64,000 nucleotides of DNA, taken from contig NZ_JARBJP010000001.1 in NCBI RefSeq assembly GCF_029309905.1, forward strand, positions 496,001 to 560,000, read 5' to 3'. Made by a program: the position numbers and the translations under genes. Shown here piece by piece: positions 53,966-63,117 of the stretch (position 1 is the stretch's first letter; each line of letters begins with the position of its first letter). This DNA is from Brytella acorum (GTDB lineage: Bacteria > Pseudomonadota > Alphaproteobacteria > Acetobacterales > Acetobacteraceae). The notes below the pieces were generated by a model. The model searched no databases. It was not told where the DNA came from and worked only from the letters and a program-made list of their open reading frames with translations.

Positions 53966-53996
53966 AAGCCCCGCGATTGTTCGTGGGGCTTTTTTT
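53966..53996 (+). terminator. Intrinsic terminator between the POTRA gene and msrQ
   Basis: AAGCCCC (53966-53972) and GGGGCTT (53985-53991) arms are followed by a T-run to 53996. It lies between convergent genes. Confidence 0.9.
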
Positions 53997-54024
53997 GTAA
54001 TGGCGTTATGAACGCTCCCGGTTT

Positions 54025-54669
54025 CTACGTCCGCGCGGTTTTGAAAAGATGCGACCATGCGCTTGTGACGAGACGGATCGCGAGGAGTGAAATTCCGAGC
54101 GCCACATAGATCAGCGCGTCTGTATGCCAGGTCTTGAAGGCCATCAGAAAATGCACGGAGGCCGCGATCAGAGCGAGATAGACGAGGCGATGGAGACGCC
54201 GCCAGTGGCGACCAAGCCTGCGGATCGAAAACCTGTTCGAGGTCACGGCCAGCGGCAGCAGGCAGAGAAAGGCCGTCATGCCGAAAATCAGGAAGGGCCG
54301 TCGCGTGAGGTCGCCGTAGAGGATGGCGAAGTCGAATCTCAGATCAAGCGCCACATATGCCAGCACGTGCATCGCGGCATAGGTGAATGCCAGCAGCCCC
54401 AGCATGCGACGGTAGCTGATGAGGTTGATCCGCAGAAACACGCGGAGCGGCGTGATGGCCAGAGATGCGAGCAGGAAGCGGAACGCCCACAGACCGAGAA
54501 TATGTTCGAACGTGCGGACGGGATCGGGGCCGAGCTGATTGCGGCTGCCCAGCCAGAATGCCCACAGGGCGGGAACCAACCCCAGCACATAAAGCAGCGG
54601 TCGGACGAACCGTCGGAGGAGTAGCCTTGAGTGAGACCTGGTTGCGGATTGATCGGGTTGTCGGGTCAT
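54025..54669 (-). CDS. msrQ: MsrQ heme-binding membrane subunit of methionine sulfoxide reductase
   Basis: 214 residues with about six membrane helices. It passes electrons from the quinone pool or flavin to MsrP. Landmarks are RPLLYVLGLVPALWAFWLGS, FRFLLASLAITPLRVFLRIN, the heme-ligand helix YRRMLGLLAFTYAAMHVLAY, and RRLHRLVYLALIAASVHFLM. It starts six bases after msrP ends. Its first 270 bases are also present in the upstream tandem copy. Confidence 0.94.
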   Translation of the reverse strand: MTRQPDQSATRSHSRLLLRRFVRPLLYVLGLVPALWAFWLGSRNQLGPDPVRTFEHILGLWAFRFLLASLAITPLRVFLRINLISYRRMLGLLAFTYAAMHVLAYVALDLRFDFAILYGDLTRRPFLIFGMTAFLCLLPLAVTSNRFSIRRLGRHWRRLHRLVYLALIAASVHFLMAFKTWHTDALIYVALGISLLAIRLVTSAWSHLFKTART

Positions 54670-54675
54670 GAACGT

Positions 54676-55626
54676 TCAGTAGTTCCTGCGGAGATCCATG
54701 CCCTGATAGAGCTGGGCGACCTGCTCGCCATAGCCGTTGAACATGCGTGTGTCCTGACGTCTTTCGCCGAAAAAGCCCCCACTGCCGATGACACGCTCGC
54801 TGGCCTGGCTCCAGCGGGGATGATCGACCCCCGGGTTGACGTTGGCGTAGAAGCCGTATTCGTCAGGGGCGAGACGATTCCACGTTGTCGGCGGCATGCG
54901 CTCGACGAGCGAAATCCTCGTGATGGATTTGATGCCTTTGAAGCCGTATTTCCAGGGTACGACCAGCCGCAGCGGTGCGCCGTTCTGGTTGGGCAGAGTC
55001 TCGCCATACAAGCCAACGGCGAGGAGCGTGAGAGGGTGCATCGCTTCGTCCAGCCGCAGCCCTTCGACATAGGGCCAGTCGATCGATCCCGCGCCGCCAC
55101 GCTGGCCAGGCATTTCTTCCGGGCGCAGAACCGAACGAAAGGCCACATATTTTGCCGATGACTGGATATCGGCGAGTCGCAGGATATCCGCCAGAGGAAT
55201 GCCGTCCCAGGGAATGACCATGGACCATGCCTCGACGCAGCGCATGCGATAGACACGGCTTTCTATGGCATGATCTTTCATGAGGGTGTCGAGGTCGATC
55301 GTGAGGGGCCTGGCAACGGCTCCGTCGATGCGCAGCGTCCATGGTCTCGGGCGGAAACTGTCAGACAGCCGCGCGGGATCGCCCTTGTCCAGGCCGAACT
55401 CGTAGAAGTTGTTGTAATGCGTGACGTCTTCGCGGGGCGTCAGCGGTTCCGACGTTCCGAACGGTCCGGGCCTTGCGTCCAGGGTCGCTGCACTTGCCTG
55501 ACGGGTTCCTGCCTGACCCGCTGCCGCCAGGCCGACGGCCCCCGCCAGGAAGGCGCGCCTTCCGAAATAGATGTCTCTGGGGGTGATTTCGGTCGGGGAC
55601 GGCGCCGGATAGAGATAGCGTGTCAT
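54676..55626 (-). CDS. msrP: MsrP periplasmic methionine sulfoxide reductase, copy 1
   Basis: 316-residue molybdopterin enzyme that repairs oxidised methionine in periplasmic proteins. A Tat signal ([17 protein letters not shown], Arg23-Arg24) exports it folded. The Mo-ligand Cys is Cys130 in [17 protein letters not shown]. Other MsrP landmarks are [11 protein letters not shown] and [16 protein letters not shown]. It lies directly upstream of full-length msrQ. Its protein sequence is identical to that of copy 2, so one is a very recent duplicate. Confidence 0.96.
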   Translation of the reverse strand: MTRYLYPAPSPTEITPRDIYFGRRAFLAGAVGLAAAGQAGTRQASAATLDARPGPFGTSEPLTPREDVTHYNNFYEFGLDKGDPARLSDSFRPRPWTLRIDGAVARPLTIDLDTLMKDHAIESRVYRMRCVEAWSMVIPWDGIPLADILRLADIQSSAKYVAFRSVLRPEEMPGQRGGAGSIDWPYVEGLRLDEAMHPLTLLAVGLYGETLPNQNGAPLRLVVPWKYGFKGIKSITRISLVERMPPTTWNRLAPDEYGFYANVNPGVDHPRWSQASERVIGSGGFFGERRQDTRMFNGYGEQVAQLYQGMDLRRNY

Positions 55627-55628
55627 CG

Positions 55629-55973
55629 TCAGTCCTTCACGGAGGGTGTCTGTTCATGGCGCGTGTTGCGCGACGTGACTTTTGGGGAAGGAGAGGCGTG
55701 CGACAGCATGCGACGGTAGCTGATGAGGTTGATCCGCAGAAACACGCGGAGCGGCGTGATGGCCAGAGATGCGAGCAGGAAGCGGAACGCCCACAGACCG
55801 AGAATATGTTCGAACGTGCGGACGGGATCGGGGCCGAGCTGATTGCGGCTGCCCAGCCAGAATGCCCACAGGGCGGGAACCAACCCCAGCACATAAAGCA
55901 GCGGTCGGACGAACCGTCGGAGGAGTAGCCTTGAGTGAGACCTGGTTGCGGATTGATCGGGTTGTCGGGTCAT
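55629..55973 (-). pseudogene. Truncated msrQ created by the duplication
   Basis: 114-residue frame. Residues 1-90 equal the start of MsrQ (to about NLISYRRML). At the copy boundary it switches to [20 protein letters not shown], translated from the region upstream of msrP copy 1. The heme-ligand helices are lost, so it cannot act as MsrQ. It still carries the normal start region and may be translated. Confidence 0.9.
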
Positions 55974-55979
55974 GAACGT

Positions 55980-56930
55980 TCAGTAGTTCCTGCGGAGATC
56001 CATGCCCTGATAGAGCTGGGCGACCTGCTCGCCATAGCCGTTGAACATGCGTGTGTCCTGACGTCTTTCGCCGAAAAAGCCCCCACTGCCGATGACACGC
56101 TCGCTGGCCTGGCTCCAGCGGGGATGATCGACCCCCGGGTTGACGTTGGCGTAGAAGCCGTATTCGTCAGGGGCGAGACGATTCCACGTTGTCGGCGGCA
56201 TGCGCTCGACGAGCGAAATCCTCGTGATGGATTTGATGCCTTTGAAGCCGTATTTCCAGGGTACGACCAGCCGCAGCGGTGCGCCGTTCTGGTTGGGCAG
56301 AGTCTCGCCATACAAGCCAACGGCGAGGAGCGTGAGAGGGTGCATCGCTTCGTCCAGCCGCAGCCCTTCGACATAGGGCCAGTCGATCGATCCCGCGCCG
56401 CCACGCTGGCCAGGCATTTCTTCCGGGCGCAGAACCGAACGAAAGGCCACATATTTTGCCGATGACTGGATATCGGCGAGTCGCAGGATATCCGCCAGAG
56501 GAATGCCGTCCCAGGGAATGACCATGGACCATGCCTCGACGCAGCGCATGCGATAGACACGGCTTTCTATGGCATGATCTTTCATGAGGGTGTCGAGGTC
56601 GATCGTGAGGGGCCTGGCAACGGCTCCGTCGATGCGCAGCGTCCATGGTCTCGGGCGGAAACTGTCAGACAGCCGCGCGGGATCGCCCTTGTCCAGGCCG
56701 AACTCGTAGAAGTTGTTGTAATGCGTGACGTCTTCGCGGGGCGTCAGCGGTTCCGACGTTCCGAACGGTCCGGGCCTTGCGTCCAGGGTCGCTGCACTTG
56801 CCTGACGGGTTCCTGCCTGACCCGCTGCCGCCAGGCCGACGGCCCCCGCCAGGAAGGCGCGCCTTCCGAAATAGATGTCTCTGGGGGTGATTTCGGTCGG
56901 GGACGGCGCCGGATAGAGATAGCGTGTCAT
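55980..56930 (-). CDS. msrP: MsrP periplasmic methionine sulfoxide reductase, copy 2
   Basis: 316 residues, identical to copy 1 in every residue, including the Tat motif (Arg23-Arg24) and Mo-ligand Cys130. This copy retains the original upstream region (57008 onward) and therefore probably the native promoter. The copy nearest full-length msrQ has only the duplicated segment upstream. Both could be expressed from the one promoter by read-through. Confidence 0.95.
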   Translation of the reverse strand: MTRYLYPAPSPTEITPRDIYFGRRAFLAGAVGLAAAGQAGTRQASAATLDARPGPFGTSEPLTPREDVTHYNNFYEFGLDKGDPARLSDSFRPRPWTLRIDGAVARPLTIDLDTLMKDHAIESRVYRMRCVEAWSMVIPWDGIPLADILRLADIQSSAKYVAFRSVLRPEEMPGQRGGAGSIDWPYVEGLRLDEAMHPLTLLAVGLYGETLPNQNGAPLRLVVPWKYGFKGIKSITRISLVERMPPTTWNRLAPDEYGFYANVNPGVDHPRWSQASERVIGSGGFFGERRQDTRMFNGYGEQVAQLYQGMDLRRNY

Positions 56931-57122
56931 CGTCAGTCCTTCACGGAGGGTGTCTGTTCATGGCGCGTGTTGCGCGACGTGACTTTTGGGGAAGGAGAGG
57001 CGTGCGACTGAAAGGGCATGACGCGCACGCTGAACAGAATGCGTTGAGAGGTCGAAGGTTCGTTTCAGCCGGAGATAATGACAACCTTGATGCGGGACGG
57101 GTGTTCGTCCCTGCGACGGATC

Positions 57123-58418
57123 TTAAGCCCCATCATGCTCCGAAGATGGGGAGTAACGAAGCCCTGTCGCGCCAGCCAGGGCCGCGATGGTGACGTACAG
57201 AGCGGGGGCGAGGGGAGAATGAGGCGTGAGCGCGGATATGATCGCCGGGGTCAGGCCGCCGAAGATCGCGTAGGAAACGTTATAGGACAGCGACAGCCCC
57301 GAGAAGCGCACGCTGGGCGGAAATGCCTTCAGCATTCCGACCGGCACCAGTCCGATGAAGCCGCAGGACAGTCCGGCCAGAGCCGACCACAGGACGAGCA
57401 CCTTCGGAAAAAGAAGCGGCATGGCGTAAAGGACGAATGCGCCGACCGTCAGGATGGCGCCGCATGGCACAGCGAGGCGGCGCGGAGATACGATGTCGGT
57501 GAGCGCGCTGACGACCAGGACGGATATCGTCAGGCAGAACGTCGCGGACAGGCTGGCCAGCATGGTCTGGGCGGGCGGCATGTGATGGAGCGTCTGCATC
57601 AGGGGCGGCATCATCAGGACGAGCACGATGATCGCCGCCGTGAGCGCCCATGTCGTCAGTGCCGAGCAGATGATGGCGCGCCTATGGTCGCGCAGCAGGA
57701 TTTTCACGGGCATGGTTTCCGCCGTTTCGGCGCGGGCGTGCATTTCGCGGAAGACGGGCGTTTCGTCCAGCCAGCGCCGCAGAAACATGGCGCCGACACC
57801 GAAAATGCCGCCCACAACGAAGGGAATGCGCCAGCCCCAATCCGCGACAGCGTCCGGTGACAGGACCGCGTGAAGCGCCAGAATGACGATCGAGCCGATC
57901 AGGATGCCGCCGGTCAGGCCAGCGGTCAGCAGACCTGTCGCCAGACCGGTTCGGCCCGGCGGCGCATGCTCGGCGACGAAAACCCAGCCGCCCGGGGCTT
58001 CGCCGCCGATGGCCGCGCCCTGCATCATGCGCAAGACGAGCAGAATGAGCGGAGCGCCGGCGCCGATCGCGTGGTAATCCGGCATCAACCCCATCAGAAG
58101 CGTCGGAATCGCCATCAGCAGGACGCTGAAAGTGAAGACTTTCTTGCGTCCGGACAGATCGCCGAAATGCGCCATGATCATGCCGCCGAGCGGGCGCGCG
58201 AGATATCCCGCGCCGAAAAGTCCGAACGTCTCGGTCTGGCGCAGCCATTCCGCCTGACTGACCGGGAAGAAATGGGCGGCAATCAACTTGGCCAGAAAAG
58301 CGAAAATGACGAAGTCGTAGAACTCGAGCGCTCCTCCGAGCGAGGCCAGCGCCAGCGTCCGGATCTGTGACGGCGGCAGGATGGTTGCGACAGGCGGGTT
58401 GCCGGAGGAAGAGGACAT
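57123..58418 (-). CDS. MHS-family MFS transporter
   Basis: 431 residues with 12 helices. The metabolite:H+ symporter signatures are ALASLGGALEFYDFVIFAFL, GYLARPLGGMIMAHFGDLSG (then RKKVF) and RMMQGAAIGGEAPGGWVFV. It resembles ProP, ShiA and CitA-type carriers of organic acids and osmolytes. The C-terminus lacks the ProP coiled coil. The substrate cannot be inferred. Confidence 0.92.
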   Translation of the reverse strand: MSSSSGNPPVATILPPSQIRTLALASLGGALEFYDFVIFAFLAKLIAAHFFPVSQAEWLRQTETFGLFGAGYLARPLGGMIMAHFGDLSGRKKVFTFSVLLMAIPTLLMGLMPDYHAIGAGAPLILLVLRMMQGAAIGGEAPGGWVFVAEHAPPGRTGLATGLLTAGLTGGILIGSIVILALHAVLSPDAVADWGWRIPFVVGGIFGVGAMFLRRWLDETPVFREMHARAETAETMPVKILLRDHRRAIICSALTTWALTAAIIVLVLMMPPLMQTLHHMPPAQTMLASLSATFCLTISVLVVSALTDIVSPRRLAVPCGAILTVGAFVLYAMPLLFPKVLVLWSALAGLSCGFIGLVPVGMLKAFPPSVRFSGLSLSYNVSYAIFGGLTPAIISALTPHSPLAPALYVTIAALAGATGLRYSPSSEHDGA

Positions 58419-58545
58419 GAGGAGCGATCCGTTGAGTCAGCCCGGGTCGACCGGGGTGTCGGCGGAAGGAAGTCGGTGCCGATCAGAAACGGAGTCTTAT
58501 AGGGAACTCCTTGCCTGCGCGTCCATGGTGGCACGGGGCAGAGGC

Positions 58546-59121
58546 TCAGTCCGTCAGGAGCGCGGCGTCCACAGGCTGCGGCGTCAGTTCGCCGGGCAGG
58601 TAAAGAGGATGTTCGGGGCGTCCCTTGCGGCTGAGGCGCAGGGTGAAGAGCGTAACGCCCGCTTCGGCGAGGCTATGGGCGACAAGGGTGCCGCGCGCCC
58701 GCAGCGCGGGGTTCTGCGGAGAGCCGTAAGCCAGGATGGTCTTGTCGGCTTCCCGCGCCATGGCCAGAAGGTGCGCGTCGTTGTCGGGGCCGACGGCATC
58801 CGCCACTTCCATGAGTCGTTTCTGGTCGGTGCAGCGATATGCAAATGTATTGCCGACATAAATGCCGCCATAACCCCACTTGCGGGCATAGCGCTGGCAT
58901 TTGGCGACCGTGCGGTCATCGCCATCTTCCGTCGCAACGGAGGGATTCATCATGAGCCAGAGAATAGAGGGCCGGGACGCATCCCAGACGCGGTGCAGAC
59001 GATAGCGATAGCAGTCGCCCGGTCCCGCGTAGATCGCCGTGCTGGTGACGTCACTCCCCAGACGCAGGGGGCGCGCGTCCCCGACATGATGGGCGGCGTT
59101 ACGCGAAGATATGCTGTTCAA
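58546..59121 (-). CDS. DUF1643-domain protein
   Basis: 191 residues. The family core is clear: YRYRLHRVWDASRPSILWLM, MNPSVATEDGDDRTVAKCQR, YARKWGYGGIYVGNTFAYR and TILAYGSPQNPALRARG. The biochemical role of DUF1643 is unknown; it is widespread in proteobacteria and phages. It lies 13 bases upstream (in its direction) of a secreted peroxiredoxin, with the DUF1643 gene after transcription of none of its neighbours clearly coupled. Confidence 0.88.
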   Translation of the reverse strand: MNSISSRNAAHHVGDARPLRLGSDVTSTAIYAGPGDCYRYRLHRVWDASRPSILWLMMNPSVATEDGDDRTVAKCQRYARKWGYGGIYVGNTFAYRCTDQKRLMEVADAVGPDNDAHLLAMAREADKTILAYGSPQNPALRARGTLVAHSLAEAGVTLFTLRLSRKGRPEHPLYLPGELTPQPVDAALLTD

Positions 59122-59134
59122 AGGAGTTATCGGC

Positions 59135-59698
59135 TTACGGACTGGCGGGAGTTGCGGATTTGAGCGCCTTTACGGCGTCCAGCGCCCGGGTGACATGATC
59201 CTCGGGCGAACGGGACGCGTAGGACATGGCAATATGTCCATCCGGCGCGACGACATAAGAAACGCGATCCGCGTGTTTCCCACCCGGCATGAGCGCATCA
59301 TAGGAGCGCGTGATGTGGCCGTCGGGATCGGCTGCAACGGCGAAGGCGCTACGGCATTCGCTCACCGAAAAGCGGTCCAGCGTCGCGATCGGGTCCATTG
59401 ACACGCCGATCACAGTGGCGCCCAGCGCCTTGAACTGGGGAACGGCGTCGGCAAAGGCATGCGCCTCGATCGTACAGCCCTTCGTAAAGGCGGCCGGATA
59501 GAAATACAGCACTACGGGGCCCTGCGAGAGGGCCTGGCTGAGACGGTAGTCGAACTCCTTGCCGCCCATGCTGGCGGGCGCGGAGAAGTCGGGAGCCATG
59601 GCGCCCGTTTTCAGGGCGGCATGCGCGGGCAGCGCGATGACGACCGTCATGGCGACGGCCACAGCGGAAAGAAAGCGACGCGAATGACGGATCGACAT
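59135..59698 (-). CDS. Secreted peroxiredoxin (AhpC/TSA, BCP-like)
   Basis: 187 residues from ATG 59698. A signal peptide (RRFLSAVAVAMTVVIALPAH, then A) precedes a thioredoxin-fold peroxidase. The peroxidatic Cys is Cys75 in YPAAFTKGCTIEAHAF, and VIGVSMDPIATLDRFSV and DRVSYVVAPDGHIAMSY are typical. A second Cys (SVSECRSAF) could resolve the disulfide. An export signal on such a protein suggests peroxide defence in the periplasm, useful in aerobic acetic acid bacteria. It sits 13 bases before the DUF1643 stop region, on the same strand. Confidence 0.9.
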   Translation of the reverse strand: MSIRHSRRFLSAVAVAMTVVIALPAHAALKTGAMAPDFSAPASMGGKEFDYRLSQALSQGPVVLYFYPAAFTKGCTIEAHAFADAVPQFKALGATVIGVSMDPIATLDRFSVSECRSAFAVAADPDGHITRSYDALMPGGKHADRVSYVVAPDGHIAMSYASRSPEDHVTRALDAVKALKSATPASP

Positions 59699-59721
59699 GA
59701 CGGGTTCCTGAAAAGGCGCGA

Positions 59722-61110
59722 TCAGAAACCGCGCGGAGAAACGACGACGCAAGGGGTGGAACGGCCCGCGATGCGGCGGCAGGCCGCGACAGCCTCGTCA
59801 TGAGACAGGCCGGTCAGGCGTGCACGATACAGATGTCCGCGCGGCGATGCCACCGACGATACGGCTGTGCGGGCGCTGGCGAGCTGAACACCGGCACGGC
59901 TATGGGCTTCTCCAGCCGCGCTTTGCGCCTGTGTCGCCGAATTATATGCCCCGACCTGAATCGCCCAGGCTCCGCCGCCTTGTGATGCGCCGAGGCGATG
60001 CGCTGTTGGCAGGGGTTCGGCCATGGCGGAAGAGATGAAATGCAGTCCGCTCCCCGAAGCGTGAGCGGGGGGCGTTGCGCGAGCCGAAACCGGCTGTGCG
60101 GGCAGCGCGCGTCCAAAAGGAATAGGCTGGGCCTCGGCGACATAGCGAGTCGGAGCGGCGTCGGATTGCATCGGCCTGGCGCTGGCCAGTTGCACGGGAG
60201 CGGCCTTGATTCCCCGTGAGGCCCAGGCCGCACTGACCGACGATGCCTCGGAAGTCGCGACGGGTGCGCTCGCCTCGGCGACCTGGACCGGCTCTTCGTC
60301 GTCGATCTGGCGGGACGCAGGCGCGGAACGTTGACGCCAAGCAGAGCGGACCGCATTCGATTCCGCCGTGTTCTGCGCCATCATGACAGGCGAGGCCGCG
60401 TTCGGATCATGCTGGGCGACGAGAATATCCGCCTGTGAACGGTTGTTTGGCGACGTACCCGCGATCTGCCGTCCAACGACCGCGACATACTGGCGGGTCT
60501 CGCGCGGCAGAGGGCGACCGCGACGCAAATAGGCATCGAGATTGCCAGGACCGTCATTATAGGCGGCCAGGAAGCCGGGCGAGCCATAGATCTCATACAT
60601 CTGGCGGATATAGGCCGTGCCCGCGAGGATGCTGTCATGGGGATCGTAAGGATCGTCACCCAGCCCGATCTGGTTGCGCATGTCGTCATAAGTCGGTGGC
60701 ATGAGCTGCATCAGTCCCATCGCCCCCGGTGTGGACGTCGTGAAATTGCCGTTCCTGTCGAATTCACGCCCCCCGGACTCCCGCATCATGATGGCGCGGA
60801 TCCACACCTCCGGTACGTCGAAGCGGGCGGACGCCTCCTCAATATAAGGTCCCCAGGGATCACTCGCCGGACCGGGGGGCGCGTAGTAATGCTTGGCATG
60901 GGCCCGATAGGTCGCGGCTTCCTGCGCAACGGATGTATGCGGCCGCTGGGTCGGGCTTTCCGAACAGGCCGCAAGCCCCGCGAGCGTGCCAAAGGCGAGA
61001 AAGGCTCTCGCGACGGCGGCGCCCGTACGATTTTCAGAGCGTTTGCGATCCTGCGCGACCGGGTTTGCATCATGCATGAAAGGGGGCCGGGCAACTCGGA
61101 GGCGGGGCAT
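59722..61110 (-). CDS. Lytic transglycosylase lipoprotein with C-terminal SPOR domain
   Basis: 462 residues from ATG 61110 (AGG upstream; an earlier ATG lies at 61161). A lipobox LAAC (Cys49) follows a basic start. The SLT catalytic domain spans about residues 85-220: the catalytic Glu111 is in IRAIMMRESGG, then TPGAMGLMQLMPPTYDDM and GSPGFLAAYNDGPGNLDAYL. An Ala/Pro/Ser-rich linker follows (to about 385). The last 75 residues are a SPOR domain (GAWAIQVGAYNSATQAQSAA; YRARLTGLSHDEAVAACRRI) that binds denuded septal peptidoglycan. This layout matches RlpA/MltE-like cell-separation factors. Confidence 0.9.
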   Translation of the reverse strand: MPRLRVARPPFMHDANPVAQDRKRSENRTGAAVARAFLAFGTLAGLAACSESPTQRPHTSVAQEAATYRAHAKHYYAPPGPASDPWGPYIEEASARFDVPEVWIRAIMMRESGGREFDRNGNFTTSTPGAMGLMQLMPPTYDDMRNQIGLGDDPYDPHDSILAGTAYIRQMYEIYGSPGFLAAYNDGPGNLDAYLRRGRPLPRETRQYVAVVGRQIAGTSPNNRSQADILVAQHDPNAASPVMMAQNTAESNAVRSAWRQRSAPASRQIDDEEPVQVAEASAPVATSEASSVSAAWASRGIKAAPVQLASARPMQSDAAPTRYVAEAQPIPFGRALPAQPVSARATPPAHASGSGLHFISSAMAEPLPTAHRLGASQGGGAWAIQVGAYNSATQAQSAAGEAHSRAGVQLASARTAVSSVASPRGHLYRARLTGLSHDEAVAACRRIAGRSTPCVVVSPRGF

Positions 61111-61307
61111 TGCGTCGTTACCTGAAGAAAGAGAACCGTTGAACGGACGTCTAGACGGCAATTGCGGCGAAAACGGGACTGAGGCGCCCGATCCTATCGT
61201 TTTGAGACCTAAAGACTTTAAGTTTCAGTGACAAGCCAGATCGACCGATACTCTCGCGGAATGAAGCACGGCTTGCCCGGACAGGCGCGATGCGTTAGGC
61301 GAGCCTG

Positions 61308-62144
61308 ATGGCCTCCGTCATGCCCGCCTGGACCCGCAAACGTCGCATGCGCGCGCCGCCGTCGCGTTCAGTGCTGGGAGATTTGCGTGAAACGCTGGGA
61401 TTATGGCGTCTGGCGGCGTCGCTCGGCTGGCTGGACGTCAAGCTGCGCTATCGTGGATCCGCTCTCGGGCCATTCTGGTTGACGCTTTCTTCCGTCGTGA
61501 TGATGGCCTCGATGGGTGTCCTCTACGCACGCCTCTTTCAGATCAATCTGCATGATTATCTGCCATTCCTGTCGGTGTCCCAGCTTCTGTGGCAGTTCGG
61601 CATTGCGAATATCATCCAGGAATCCTGTACATGTTTCACGGAAGCTGAAAACAGCATCCGCTCGATCCGCCTGCCGTTCGGACTACAGTCTCTGAGACTT
61701 CTCGTGCGGAACGGCATCGTCATCGCTCATAACCTCATCGTGCCGATCGGGATTTTCGCGCTCTATGATGCCTGGCCCGGCATGATCGGATTGATGAGCC
61801 TTCCGGGACTGGTGCTCTGGAGTCTTGACGGATTTGCCGCATGTCTCTTTCTGGGGTCGTTATGCGCGCGCTATCGGGATCTGCCGCCGATCGTCGGCGC
61901 CGTGCTTCAGGTCGCCTTCTACATCACTCCGGTCATCTGGAAGCCCACCCAACTCGGTGCCAAGGGATGGTGGCTGATCTATAATCCGTTTTACCCGCTG
62001 CTTGAGATCGTGCGTGCGCCGCTCCTGGGACATGTGCCCGACAGGACGGTCGTCGCTGTCGCCGTAGGAGTCAGCGTGGTTTTCTGCATGGCCGCGCTCG
62101 CCACCTTCCGGCACACGCGGAGCCGACTGGCATTCTGGGTATGA
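61308..62144 (+). CDS. Polysaccharide-export ABC permease (KpsM/Wzm type)
   Basis: 278 residues with six hydrophobic helices of the ABC-2 class. YRGSALGPFWLTLSSVVMMA is the family's entry signature; FGLQSLRLLVRNGIVIAHNL and VLQVAFYITPVIWKP are further landmarks. It overlaps the ATPase gene by four bases (ATGA). With that ATPase it exports a capsule- or O-antigen-type glycan; no glycosyltransferase is beside it. Confidence 0.93.
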   Translation: MASVMPAWTRKRRMRAPPSRSVLGDLRETLGLWRLAASLGWLDVKLRYRGSALGPFWLTLSSVVMMASMGVLYARLFQINLHDYLPFLSVSQLLWQFGIANIIQESCTCFTEAENSIRSIRLPFGLQSLRLLVRNGIVIAHNLIVPIGIFALYDAWPGMIGLMSLPGLVLWSLDGFAACLFLGSLCARYRDLPPIVGAVLQVAFYITPVIWKPTQLGAKGWWLIYNPFYPLLEIVRAPLLGHVPDRTVVAVAVGVSVVFCMAALATFRHTRSRLAFWV

Positions 62145-63025
62145 GCACCAATGGCAGCGAGCGGGATGCCCCGTTCATTCGACTGGAAAATTTCTCCCTG
62201 TCATTTCCCGTTCTTCATGGCAGCGCGCGTTCCCTCAAAAAATCCCTCCTCAAAAGCGTCAAGCGCAGCGTCGGTCGAGGCATGGGCCATCAAGTGGGCG
62301 GCGCAGTGCATGGCGATGACGTACTGCTGGTGCAGGCTCTCGATCACGTCAGCTTCGAGGCCGGGCCGGGCGAGCGCATTGGTCTGATCGGGCATAACGG
62401 CGCGGGAAAGTCGACGCTTCTGCGTGCACTCGCCGGGATTTACGAGTCTTCAGTCGGCAGTCTTACGCTTCACGGGGAGACTCATGCTCTTCTCGATCCG
62501 ATGGCAGGCATGAACAGGGACCTGACAGGGCGCGAAAACATCCGCCTTTTCGCGCGCTACAACGATCTGGAACGCGTCCACGCTGTCGCGCTTGAGCGGG
62601 ATGTCGAGAGCTTCGCGGGCCTTGGAGCCTTCATCGACCTTCCGGTGCGTCTCTACTCGTCCGGCATGGCGGTCCGTCTGGGCTTCGCGCTCGCCACCGC
62701 GCCACGGCCGCAGATTTTATTGATGGACGAGTGGTTTCTCGCTGGCGACCAGCATTTTCAGGACAAGGCCGAGGCGCGGCTGACCGATCTGGTGGCGCAC
62801 GCCGACATCATGATCGTCACGTCGCATTCCATGCCGATCCTGCGGCGCTGGTGCACCCGGATCCTCTGGATGGAGCACGGGCGAGTGCGGATGGATGGAC
62901 CGGCGTCCATCGTGATCGATACCTATCTGGACGCCGTAGCTGGGGAAACCCCCGCACCCGCACCCGCGGAAGAACGGACGAAAGGCAATGGGTCGGACGG
63001 GCAGGACCGGCTCACGTCGTCATAG
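62141..63025 (+). CDS. Polysaccharide-export ABC ATPase (KpsT/Wzt type)
   Basis: 294 residues. Walker A GHNGAGKST is near residue 84-92, the signature YSSGMAVRLGFALA and Walker B ILLMDEWFLAGD follow, and the H-loop is in IVTSHSMPIL. All catalytic residues are kept, unlike the PotA-like protein at 45.4-46.5 kb. The short C-terminus lacks a Wzt carbohydrate-binding domain. The last 20 residues are Pro/Glu-rich. It is coupled to the permease. Confidence 0.94.
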   Translation: MSTNGSERDAPFIRLENFSLSFPVLHGSARSLKKSLLKSVKRSVGRGMGHQVGGAVHGDDVLLVQALDHVSFEAGPGERIGLIGHNGAGKSTLLRALAGIYESSVGSLTLHGETHALLDPMAGMNRDLTGRENIRLFARYNDLERVHAVALERDVESFAGLGAFIDLPVRLYSSGMAVRLGFALATAPRPQILLMDEWFLAGDQHFQDKAEARLTDLVAHADIMIVTSHSMPILRRWCTRILWMEHGRVRMDGPASIVIDTYLDAVAGETPAPAPAEERTKGNGSDGQDRLTSS

Positions 63026-63117
63026 AAGGGACGCGACAGGGAAGGAGCGCGACAGGGAACGGGCGCCGACAGGAAGAACGAGGTGCGGGGCCGCGCTGAT
63101 GCGACCCCGCCTTGCTG
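63026..63117. terminator. Imperfect repeats and hairpin between the export operon and carB
   Basis: Three imperfect copies of a GCGACAGGGAA-like unit lie between about 63031 and 63073. Beyond them GCGGGG (63085-63090) and CCCCGC (63105-63110) form a hairpin that could end transcription from either side of these convergent genes. No T-run is present. Confidence 0.45.

Larger units (their letters stand above)
54400..57007. repeat. 1,304-bp direct tandem duplication of msrP plus the msrQ 5' end
   Basis: 54400-55703 and 55704-57007 are head-to-tail copies with a constant 1,304-base offset; I saw no difference in the parts compared, and the encoded proteins are identical. The copies differ only outside the unit: left of 54400 the sequence continues msrQ, right of 57007 it runs towards the MHS transporter gene. 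The junction at 55703/55704 has at most one base of direct overlap, though both parental ends contain GCGAC. Confidence 0.93.

Noticed and set aside
63026-63084. A VNTR or CRISPR-like repeat from the GCGACAGGGAA units
   Set aside because: Only three imperfect copies with irregular spacing, next to a terminator-like hairpin; probably local slippage.
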